DNA from: Microcyclospora pomicola
Lineage: Eukaryota > Ascomycota > Dothideomycetes > Capnodiales
Length of the DNA stretch: 64,000 nucleotides
Reading direction: 5' to 3'
Assembly: GCA_002786065.1 (NCBI GenBank)
Contig: NHNY01000003.1
Location: 62,001-126,000, forward strand
In this document: positions 55,930 to 64,000 of the stretch, one piece after another
Layout: each line of letters opens with the position of its first letter
Numbering within the stretch: position 1 is the first letter of the stretch
Notes under the pieces: model-generated
Told to the model about the DNA's origin: nothing
Seen by the model: only the letters and a program-made list of their open reading frames with translations
The model's database searches: none
Translations under genes and position numbers: made by a program

Positions 55930-57714
55930 GGCAGTATGATCGCAGCGCAGGAAGCGCGTTCCTGGGATGGGTATGAATGGAACAGAAGTGGTCCGGAGAG
56001 TCCTAATGGCAGTCCAAACGCTCCTCGATGGGCAGACGGTAGCAAAGTGAGTCCAGGTAGGGCGCTACAGCAGATCTCCTTTTGATGAATGGATGCTCCT
56101 TGGTGGCTGTTCCTAGGCTGGTCCTATGCGCGGAATTCACCAGAAAGGTCACGCAACGTGGGGACTCCGTCAAAGTCGGCGGCAAGGAACACAAGTCCGG
56201 GTGAAGTCGGGAGAGCACGGAGAATTGGAGTCCTGGCCGACACGAGTGCTTGATCAAAGGGAAGAAGAGTGAAGTGAGAGAGAGGAAGCAAGTGGCAGAA
56301 TGAAATCTGGCAAGGGAGCACAGAAGCCTAGTGGCGAGGCTGTGGTGTTCAGCGTGATCGAGATCGCGTCGTCGCAATTCTCTGCAGACGCCCGCGGGTC
56401 TTGATTGGCTGCAGGACAGCAAACTCCGACGAACTGTACTGGTGCGGTCACGTTGGCGGAGATGACGAGGGTGATGGCTCCTGATGGTAGATCCAGCGAC
56501 CAGGTAGGTTCACAAGACGGCCTGAGGATTGGTCAAGTGTGTCGGGCGGAATATGATGAAAGGCTCAACAGCGGCCGATTATCAAGCGATGCGGCGATGG
56601 TGGGGGACACGACGCCGGAGTGGCGGGGCGTAGTGCGCAGAGGTCCTAGAGCTGAGGGTGAAGATCAAGGACGAGGGCGGTGGTGATGAAGATAATAAGA
56701 GGCAAGGCGAGGTGAGATGAAGTGATGAGGTAGATGTGAGAAGCGATGGAAGGGTGAAAGAAGGAAGAGTTGGTCTTCCAGTCGCATCTGCTGTCTTGGC
56801 GGTCCCGTGCAGCCAAAGGTCGGGCAGGAAGGGAAAAGGTGGTCTAGTCAGGAATCTGAGTTCAGCTGTTAAGCGTCACGTTGGGCACCGCTGCAGCCTC
56901 CCCCTCCCCCAATCCCCGTCCTTCGCATCGTCGAAAATACAACGTCCTCATCAACCCTACGGCCCGATCATGTCCAGCATCAACGCATGGCCGATTTCAA
57001 CCTCTTTTCCTGGACGCGCCGAGGCGTGTGAGGCCTGATCAAATGCCGGCGATCTCGACCAAGTGCAGGCTATACATGTTGGAACATACATCCAGCGTCA
57101 TCTGGACGCCACGGTATCAACCCTGCGTCACTTCATTTGCGGCACCTCGCCTTGAAACGTCCCTCTAGCAGACAGATCTCAAATTTCCTTCCGTGGCGCA
57201 TGTCAGGTCATTGCCCAGCACACCCTGACTCGAGCATGGCAAGCTTCATACACAGTCTAAGACAGCGGCATGCACAAACATCTGCAATGGGACTACCGCC
57301 GCGAAACATCAAGAGTGCTCGCAAGAATGGTAGACGTGGTTTCGTGTGATAGGCTGCTAGCATTCGCCTGCACATCATGCGCGGCCTGGTGGTGCTGTCA
57401 CATAGAAACTGCATGGCGCTGCATATTGTTCAGCTGGAATTCCTCAACATACCTCCATCGTATGACCAACGACGGCATCGATATTATTTAGCTGATCTCT
57501 GCCGACTTTGAAGTACGTTCTGAGTCAAGCCTACGTCTGTGTCTCAGTTTGTTGAGTCGGGCATATGTTCTGCTATTCGTTGACTTCATATATCTGGGAT
57601 TCATGCCGTTGAGACTCGGATAGCCTCGTTATACCATACATACACTGCGTGCATATGCACACCACCTGCTCGAACCACGTTTCCCGTCTCCTGCAGCCAC
57701 GGCAGACCATCTCA
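55930..57714. other. Upstream of RfeG-like gene; no supported gene
   Basis: Purine-rich plus strand at 56560-56860 (GA tracts) and a C-rich tract at about 56895-56925. Probably a long promoter and leader of the leftward RfeG-like gene plus the 3' flank of the GST-like gene. ORFs are below 140 codons with no recognisable domain. Confidence 0.4.
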
Positions 57715-58839
57715 TCACAGCTTCTGCTGTTTGGCGCGCTGGACTCTAAACTTCCAGCGAGGTGCATGGATATGTACCTCTTCGCCAGTCGGCGTCTTCA
57801 CTGAGATAGCCACCTCGTTCCTCGTCAGCTTGATCAACTCGCCTCTGTCGCGATGGGTCGATCCTCCGCTGTCCGTCGGGAAGACTTCCACTTCTGCTCC
57901 GGCTGCGAGTGAGAGCGGGTCTGCTTGGTCGACAGTCTTGTTGCTGTCCGTGAACTTGGCCTTCAACACCGCTTGTACCGCTTGCTCCCCTTTCAATCTG
58001 GTCGGCTTCTCGGCCCGTGATTTGGCTGACTTGACCTCTGCCATGAATCGCGATCGCCAGCTGTAGACGTTGGGGTAGATATCTGCAGAGATGTACTCCT
58101 TAGGTGGGGATAGGTCGGAGATCATCCAATCGAACACCCAAACACCTGTGGCTTGTAAGTTTGCGCTCGCCTGCTATCACAAAGTGCTGCAAGAACTACC
58201 TTCGAGATCCGCAAGACTCGGACCGCTCGTGCTCGCCACCCATTGTCGGCCATCAGCGAACAGCGACTCGGCAATGTCAAAGGACTGTCGCACATGCACC
58301 AGCGCCTCAGGACGGCCGAGCTTGAGATGCTCCGCGGTCCACGGTCGACCCATAAACGCCTCACGGTCTTTCATAAATTTGGGGCTTTTGACCGCCGGCG
58401 AGTCCAGCGGCATGATCGACGCCGCGTATGAGAACACGCTGCTGTCCGCCACGAACTTGTTCAGCAGCGCCGCCATGCCCGCCGTCTCCTTCGACGACAA
58501 GCCTGGATGTTCCGTGCTCGCCGGGAACACCTCCTCCAGCCGCTGCAGGATCATGCGCGTGTCGACGTACACGTCACGTCCGATGGCCATGCTTGGCGTC
58601 CGGCGATACTTCACCCCCAACGCCGCCAGGTCTGGGCGAGGCATCGTGATGGGTTGCATCTGTTATCACGCCGTCAGCTGTTCAGGCATGGAAATCGTGA
58701 GGCTGCATTCTTCGTCTTATCTTACACATTCCGCGTACGTGATGTTCCGCAGCGCCAGATACCAGCATACTCGCCGCGCATAGGGCGAGCTTGGGTAGTG
58801 GAACAGCACGATGCCATTCGGCGCCGTTTGGCTGGCCAT
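57715..58839 (-). CDS. Glutathione S-transferase-like protein, fungal type (334 aa)
   Basis: Three exons: 58839-58726, 58659-58200 and 58145-57715, with 66- and 54-nt introns and matching phases. The N-terminal thioredoxin fold starts GIVLFHYPSSPYARRVCWYL, then PDLAALGVKYRRTPSMAIG and an RDVYVDTRMILQRLEEVFP segment typical of GST substrate pockets. The C-terminal helical domain has SLADLEGVWVFDWMISDL spliced from exons 2-3. After about residue 245 there is an extra ordered-looking tail, with EVEVFPTD and EEVHIHAPRWKFRVQ, that ordinary GSTs lack. The family is common in ascomycetes and uncharacterised. Glutathione binding is inferred. Confidence 0.82.
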
Positions 58840-59580
58840 GATGTTCTCACGTTCTGAATTCGCTTCTGTTCCCTCTCGTTATCGGGCAAGACCTTTAAGC
58901 CAATGATAAAGGCAATTTATCGGATAGATGCGTGGATGAGAACGTAAGTTAGTGCAGTGAGAGGCTATAAGCTTCAACAACTGGTAAGCTGCACTCTATG
59001 AGGAGGGCTGACGAATGGTGATCAGGACCTCGGCCCGAACCCACCGGGTATTTCATGGTGCACAAATGGGGAAGAATGTTGCCTCTCTCTCCTGTTGTCG
59101 TACAAACTACAGCGTAAGGTATTAAAGATGGCCAGACGCCTTAGAGCAGAAAGTACGCACTTCCTGTCTGAGCCCAGAGTTGACCAATGCATCGTCTGCT
59201 CACTTCAAAGCTCGACCGCTGTCTCCCAGGTGGTAAAGCTGAAGCCGTAGCGTTAAGCGTGCGCAGATCGATATACCCTATCAAGCACTTTATTCTGACT
59301 CCACTGGGGATCCTATACAGAAGTTGAGTTGTCTTGCTGATGCTTACGACCGTCTCTTTAGAACCTTCGCAGATACGCTTCTGAAGTGATGAGCATAATT
59401 CTCTTAGTGCAACGTGGCCTCACTTGACGACATCCATCTTGTGACTACTTCATTGGACATCGTGACTGCTTCATTGGACATCAGACACGAGGAGACGATG
59501 CTACAGCATAACACAACATAACATCTGTACGAACAGCGCGAATGCCTTCATAACAGCACTCCATCAACCGACAGCCCTTC
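58840..59580. other. Intergenic with a 21-bp tandem duplication
   Basis: The upstream flank of the GST-like gene and downstream flank of the SnoaL-like gene. It contains the direct repeat at 59441-59482. No ORF supported. Confidence 0.45.
59441..59482. repeat. Tandem duplication, 2 x 21 bp
   Basis: Two adjacent copies of GTGACTACTTCATTGGACATC (20 of 21 identical, A to G at position 7). A recent slippage-type duplication in non-coding DNA. Confidence 0.9.
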
Positions 59581-60103
59581 TCATCTCAACCCAGCAGCTT
59601 TAATCCTCCCCAACATCTCCGTCGCGGCATTAGTATCATAGAACTCCTCGATCCTAACAATCTTCTCGCCCTGCGCGTCAAACGTCAAGATCCAGATGTA
59701 ATCGTTCCTGAACGCGCCAACCGGCGTGTCGCCGGCAAATGACGACCGACAGACGGTGCGCCGTTCGTCGGGGATCGCCATGAAATCGTGGATGGTCATC
59801 TGCTTTCGCGAAGGGAATTGGCATGAGCATCACGTCAAAGACACTCGACTGAAGTCCAGGGTGGGTAAATCGAAATGAGAAACGAACTTTACCACGGATC
59901 CCGATTGCTTCCACCTGCCTGAAGCCCGCGGCCCATTCCTCGTTGGTCTTGGGAGGCAGCTTCATCGACGCCGGGAGGATGATATGGATGCACTCCGGGG
60001 CACGCGGCGCCATGGCGGCGTCCAGCGTCCACGTCCCGTCGAACGCCAGCACGAGCGCTTCGGTGCCGGACCGCATGATCTTCGCGATGTCGGTGGAGGA
60101 CAT
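59581..60103 (-). CDS. SnoaL/NTF2-like small protein (about 145 aa)
   Basis: Exon 1 is 60103-59888 and exon 2 is 59802-59581 (or 59799). The 85- or 88-nt intron has a weak GTTCGT donor and a tandem AAGCAG acceptor; both choices keep frame and differ by one Gln. The N-terminus IAKIMRSGTEALVLAFDGTW and RAPECIHIILPASMKLPP, then TPVGAFRNDYIWILTFDAQG and IVRIEEFYDTNAATEMLGRI, fit the cone-shaped NTF2-like fold of many fungal secondary-metabolism or stress proteins. No enzymatic residue set can be assigned. Unspliced exon 1 would end in a different 141-aa frame that loses the conserved C-terminal half. Confidence 0.75.
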
Positions 60104-60880
60104 GCTTGGATGGATGGCTGGGGCGAGGAGAGTGATACGCGGCGTACGTGGTTGGTGGAAGGGATTTGACGACGGAGTGGACGGGGGCAGTCGAGACGCA
60201 GGTTTTAGGATGCCTTCGTTCGCTACATGTAGAACATAGATCCTCCTCGATAGTCAGATGGAGAGCTTCAATCTCTCGGTGTTAAGCATTCAATTTTCGG
60301 TGTTAGGCGGAACCTCCGAGCATACATTGTACATATATGTACCGCTTACGCAAGACATCTTACTGCTGTTACCCTACATGTACGCAGCGTCTCTCCGGCG
60401 CCGGGTCGAGGCTGTGGTACGGTCGAGCGTAAAGCGTGAAACGTCCTTCGATACAAAGGACAACGTGGTCACGATGGAGGATGGAATAACCGTCGGCATC
60501 AGCATTGCGGTTCGATTCTATGGCGGGCCGATCAGGAACGTACGTCGATAGCTAGATTAGAGTTAAGCACAATGCCGTGGCAGATTGTGCTGTAGCGATA
60601 GCCAAGGTACGGTAACGATCCTAGGAGGTTGGTTTCACGTGGAGTACAAGATCTCAGTACACAAGGACGAAGCCGTTGCGAGATGGGCAAGCTTAGCAGG
60701 CGAGCGAGCGATCAAGGGTCCCAGACCATGAAACAATATTGGGCCAGGGAAAAGTAGAACATTTCATATCTCTATAAATTCTTGAGCCTTTGCAAGAGCT
60801 TTTACCGCTTGACACAAGATCTCAAGAGGGATTTTTTGTTACAAACAAGTTCTTCCTTGATGAAAAATCGCTTGCAAACC
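60104..60880. other. Intergenic, no supported gene
   Basis: The upstream flank of the SnoaL-like gene and 3' flank of WBP1. Short ORFs only; repeated TACATGTA-like motifs near 60330-60380. Confidence 0.4.
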
Positions 60881-62348
60881 TCATCTCGTCTTCTTCGACT
60901 CCTGCACCGGTTTGCTGTATAGCCATATCGCGACAAATGCCAGCCAGCCAGCAACCGTGACCCAGATACCACTGATCCACGGCCAGGCGCTGGAGATGAC
61001 GAAGGAGCGCGGCCACTCGTCGTGCGCGAAGTGGCGGACGGTGACGGTGCGTTTCTCCTCGACGTTGGTGAGGAAAGGACGGCGGTACTCGACGAAGAAG
61101 TTGAAGATGCCGTGTTGGTCGGGAAGCTTGAAATCGGCGGAGAACGTGGTCGAGTTGGCACCGGTCGTGCTGGGAACGAGGTTGAGACGGTGGAATGGCG
61201 AAAGCATGGAGAATTCGATCTGGATGTCATCCTGTCCTGGGGTTGTGAAAGGGGCCCAGTGATCCATATCCCATTCGGAAATCTCAATGGAGTAGTGAAC
61301 CTTGTTCTTGATCCGATAAATGCCGGGGTTGATATCGGGGGTGCTGGAAGGTTCCTCATTCAGGTAATGTTGAATCGCTCCAGCTTTCAACACTCCCAGT
61401 TCCTTGAATGTCCATGCGGATAGCTTCTGTGCGAAGGCTCGGTTTGCAGTCTTCGCGCTCTTCTTCCCATCGCCTGGTAATTGCACGCTAGCGGTGAACC
61501 ACTTATCCTCCAATGCCTCTACACTGCCAAGCACGGTAAATCTGGCGCTGTTGCGAGCCTGGAAAGCAGAGACGAGACTCAGTTGCGAGCCAGTCGCAAA
61601 TGGATCCTCCACGGCTTCGGCATCCTCTTTCGGGTTGTATGTGTATGCGGTCGTTGGCGCGCGGAGGATCGGAGAAAGAAGAGGAGATGCATTGCCTAGG
61701 ACCTGTCCAACAGCGCGAGGCAAGGCGACCAACCCGTCGACTGAGAAAAAGCTCTTGACGTTCGCACGGACAGCCTGCGAGCTTGACAAGAGAAGGACAT
61801 CGTGCTTGTCGGAAGCGGACTTGGTATCGAAGTTGAAATGATCGACAGTCAAGCTGCTCCTATCCGGGGAGATGCTGATATCGAGCTCGAGCAGTAGACT
61901 GCTAATGGCGGCCGGGACTGCTTGCTCGGCAGAAAGGGCGAGGAGAATGTTCGATCCGGCGTTGACAAACTCGACAAGAAGGTTCGGGGTCAAAGCTGGG
62001 CCTAGTCCCTTTGACTTGACTGGGAAGAGGAGGAGGTGCGAGTATGCGGGTTCGCCATGTTCGAACAGAGACAGGCTGTTGTCTTTCGGTGCTCGATATG
62101 TGATTTGAAAGCCGCGATCTGCATGGATTCATCCAGCTATTAGTATAAGCTCGTACGGCGACCCGGTGTAGCAGCGTAAAAATATTGCGCCAACATTGGC
62201 ACTCACCTTGGAGATCTGACCAGAACTGTGAATACTTGGTCTTTTCAGCTTCTTCCTCGATCACCACTAACAACTTGCTTCCGGCAGCTGAAAGTGCTGA
62301 GACGATGCTCAACAGGCCTAGAAGTAGGCCAAGAATTGATAATCGCAT
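60881..62348 (-). CDS. WBP1: Oligosaccharyltransferase 48 kDa/beta subunit (Wbp1, 459 aa)
   Basis: An essential ER subunit of the complex that N-glycosylates nascent proteins. Exon 1 is 62348-62207 and exon 2 is 62118-60881; the 88-nt intron has a TACTAAT-type branch and joins FWSDLQ to DRGFQITYRAP. A signal peptide (MRLSILGLLLGLLSIVSALS) leads into KLLVVIEE. The luminal region has LVEFVNAGSNILLALS and the DQHGIFNFFVEYRRPFLT block. One C-terminal helix (WISGIWVTVAGWLAFVAIWLY) precedes the cytosolic tail ending KKTR, a KKxx ER-retrieval signal as in yeast Wbp1. The start is set by the signal peptide. Confidence 0.94.
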
Positions 62349-62612
62349 GGTGTGGTGCAGCGCAGAAGTGAAAGTGAGACGCTGGTGGTCGTCTTTAAAG
62401 ATGCAGTTAAGCTACACGTAAACGTATCGGCATTGATACGCCAAGACTTCCATGCGACAACGAGCTCCGTCAAAGCGGCTGCTCCCTCTTCATCGTCCAC
62501 GACCTCAGACGAACATCACGACCACGCTCATAGAGAAGCACCACCCGCAGTCAGCTTCGCGAGCTGTACAAATCGTTGTTCACTTCCTCTATCCTCAGTC
62601 ACAGCTTCCATC
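62349..62612. promoter_or_regulatory. Shared divergent promoter of WBP1 and NUXM
   Basis: Only 264 bp separate the two start codons. The interval has no clear TATA box, as usual for housekeeping bidirectional promoters. Joint regulation is inferred from the spacing. Confidence 0.55.
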
Positions 62613-63013
62613 ATGGCGCCGGTACAATTCTGGTCGACTCCGATCTCGTACCTCCAATGGGCGGTTCGCGCCAAACCTGCGATCGTTTGGAGTCTTGCTG
62701 TTGGCGGGCTCGGCCCTGTGTTCTTGGTATGGTGGTCTAGCAGGAGGTTGAGAAATATGATATATTAACATCTGGTTTCCGTAGGTTGTTGCACCTCCAA
62801 TCCGAAGGTTCTTTGGCGATGGACCGAGACAGCAAATCCCGTTGACCTACCCAAGTGAGTTCTACCACGCTGTGCCAAACCTCGATCCACCACACGGCAT
62901 TACTTGCCGGGCTATATATGCTTGGAAGATGGGCGCAAAGATACCGTGGAGCTAATACAGCCTTGACAGTCCCCAAAGGCCCACGTCAAATACCCGAGGG
63001 ATACGACGACTAA
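62613..63013 (+). CDS. NUXM: NADH dehydrogenase (complex I) 9.5 kDa subunit (75 aa)
   Basis: An accessory inner-mitochondrial-membrane subunit of complex I. Exons are 62613-62726, 62785-62854 and 62970-63013. The protein reads MAPVQFWSTPISYLQWAVRA, a single membrane helix (AIVWSLAVGGLGPVFLVV), APPIRRFFGDG, and a tail ending PRQIPEGYDD, closely like the Neurospora 9.5 kDa subunit (STPLRYLRWA, VVPPIRR, GYDD). A second in-frame acceptor at 62959-62960 would insert three residues before the tail. Too small and too spliced to appear as one open frame. Related to animal NDUFA3, as known for this subunit. Confidence 0.9.
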
Positions 63014-63715
63014 GCATTGCATGTGGGATGGAGCGAATATCTATTTGAAGGAAGATTGTGATACTACAGGAGTCGAGGAGTTTCATGGGCTGGTGTGCCG
63101 CACGCCATGGCCGCTCAAAGCATTGTACATACGGCACAATCACAATACCACAATTTTCACGAGTTCAGGAGGGTATCTTGTCTCGAGAATACAGTACACC
63201 ATCGCCTTCACCACCGTCACAAGGTCCTCGCTCGCAGCCTGAAGGACGCTCCATCCTGCATCTGCCGAGGACGGTGTACGAAGCTGAAAGGGTAGTGATG
63301 ACCTTCTCATCTGGATCATGGTTATTTCTGGCGGGAAACTAGGTCTATTCGCGTGCTGAGGCGCTCCAACTACCACCACCATTACCTATACATCTAACTC
63401 CAGTCAGTCCGACATGCTTAAGTCCTCACGCCGTCGATCCACGACATTGACTGTGGTTTTCGAGCTCTTTGTTGCACGCCACCTTTTCTTGCCATCAAGG
63501 TACTCCAAGCTCCAAGCATGACCCGCATGAGCAAGACTCGGTGCTTGCGCCATCAAGGTCCGCCGGCATAGGGCGATGTATTCACGACATGGCAGTTGTC
63601 AGTCACCTTACACAACCACCAAGGTCAATCGACATTGCTTCTCTCTTATTACAGCACATTCATGTCTTAGTCCTCTACCATCTTTCACCTAATTTCTTGA
63701 TCTTCCACCGACATC
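63014..63715. other. Intergenic, no supported gene
   Basis: The downstream flank of NUXM and upstream flank of the F-box gene. ORFs under 100 codons have no domain. Confidence 0.4.
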
Positions 63716-64000
63716 ATGCCTTCACTCCTCAGTACTCTTCCTCCAGAGGTCTTACTTGAGATCATACCTCATATCCCCTTCTCACATCGTGCCTTAGCTT
63801 CTCTCTGCTTGACCTGCTCCCGCTTCAACAACCTAGTCCGTTCGCACGAGCAGAGTCTCGTCAGAGCGATCAAGCAGCAGCAATTTACTCCTACCGACCT
63901 GGTCTTGTTCCCTGGTCTCTCCTCGCCCGGACAATGCTGTCTCTCCACCATCACTATCCCAAGCAGTCCCACCACGGACGTCGAACCTGCTAAGTCAGAC
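63716..64000 (+). CDS. F-box protein, N-terminal part (partial)
   Basis: Open from ATG 63716 to the right edge (95 codons). The N-terminus LPPEVLLEIIPHIPFSHRAL and SLCLTCSRFNNLVRSHEQ is a standard F-box, which binds Skp1 in SCF ubiquitin ligases. The substrate-recruiting part lies outside the window. The start follows a CT-rich tract (TCTTCCACCGACATC), as expected. Confidence 0.8.
   Translation, partial: MPSLLSTLPPEVLLEIIPHIPFSHRALASLCLTCSRFNNLVRSHEQSLVRAIKQQQFTPTDLVLFPGLSSPGQCCLSTITIPSSPTTDVEPAKSD

Noticed and set aside
1-64000. Retroelement, viral fossil, CRISPR or prophage-like content
   Set aside because: No reverse transcriptase, integrase, capsid-like frame, paired long terminal repeats or regular spacer repeats were seen.

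Overview
The window is nuclear DNA from a filamentous ascomycete, most likely a dothideomycete. The evidence is short introns (about 48 to 115 nt, with GT...CTRAC...AG signals), one to five exons per gene, and fungus-specific families: a Zn2Cys6 regulator, a velvet-like protein, a GT90/CAP10 glycosyltransferase, an RfeG-type protein, the fungal 9.5 kDa complex I subunit, and DHA2 transporters. The order-level placement is inference. I saw no rRNA, convincing tRNA, CRISPR array, intact transposon or viral fossil.

Layout. 0-4.4 kb: the 5' end of a disordered-protein gene leaving the left edge, then a gene-poor stretch with one small secreted Cys-rich protein gene split by an intron. 4.4-12.8 kb: aquaglyceroporin, a 928-aa polytopic membrane protein of unknown role, and a disordered 653-aa protein. 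14.6-21.6 kb: arginyl-tRNA synthetase with a probable mitochondrial presequence, a GT90 glycosyltransferase and a membrane-anchored alpha/beta hydrolase, all on the minus strand. 23.5-30.1 kb: a small hypothetical protein, a catalase and a PHO89-type sodium/phosphate symporter with a CACGTG palindrome upstream. 31.3-36.8 kb: a single-pass membrane protein, a 2EXR/F-box-like protein and a flavin reductase module without an FMN domain. 38.3-43.2 kb: a Zn2Cys6 transcription factor whose third zinc cysteine depends on a 7-nt exon, convergent with a DHA2 MFS exporter that has a CGG-N10-CCG site upstream. 44-51.7 kb: a short velvet-like protein and a Rom2-type RhoGEF (an 11-N gap lies 15 bases before its start). 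52.2-64 kb: an ECM4-type glutathione transferase, an RfeG-like gene, a second GST-like gene, a small SnoaL/NTF2-like protein, the divergent pair WBP1 (oligosaccharyltransferase) and NUXM (complex I), and an F-box gene cut by the right edge.

Most of the window is ordinary housekeeping and stress/transport content. The parts that merit a second look are gene-structure details: the microexon, tandem splice acceptors, the dual-start synthetase and the overlooked secreted protein. Two candidate operators also stand out (CACGTG at PHO89, CGG-N10-CCG at the MFS gene), as does the unusual Cys-Cys flavin reductase. Exon boundaries were derived by reading splice signals and frame continuity. They are not supported by transcripts.
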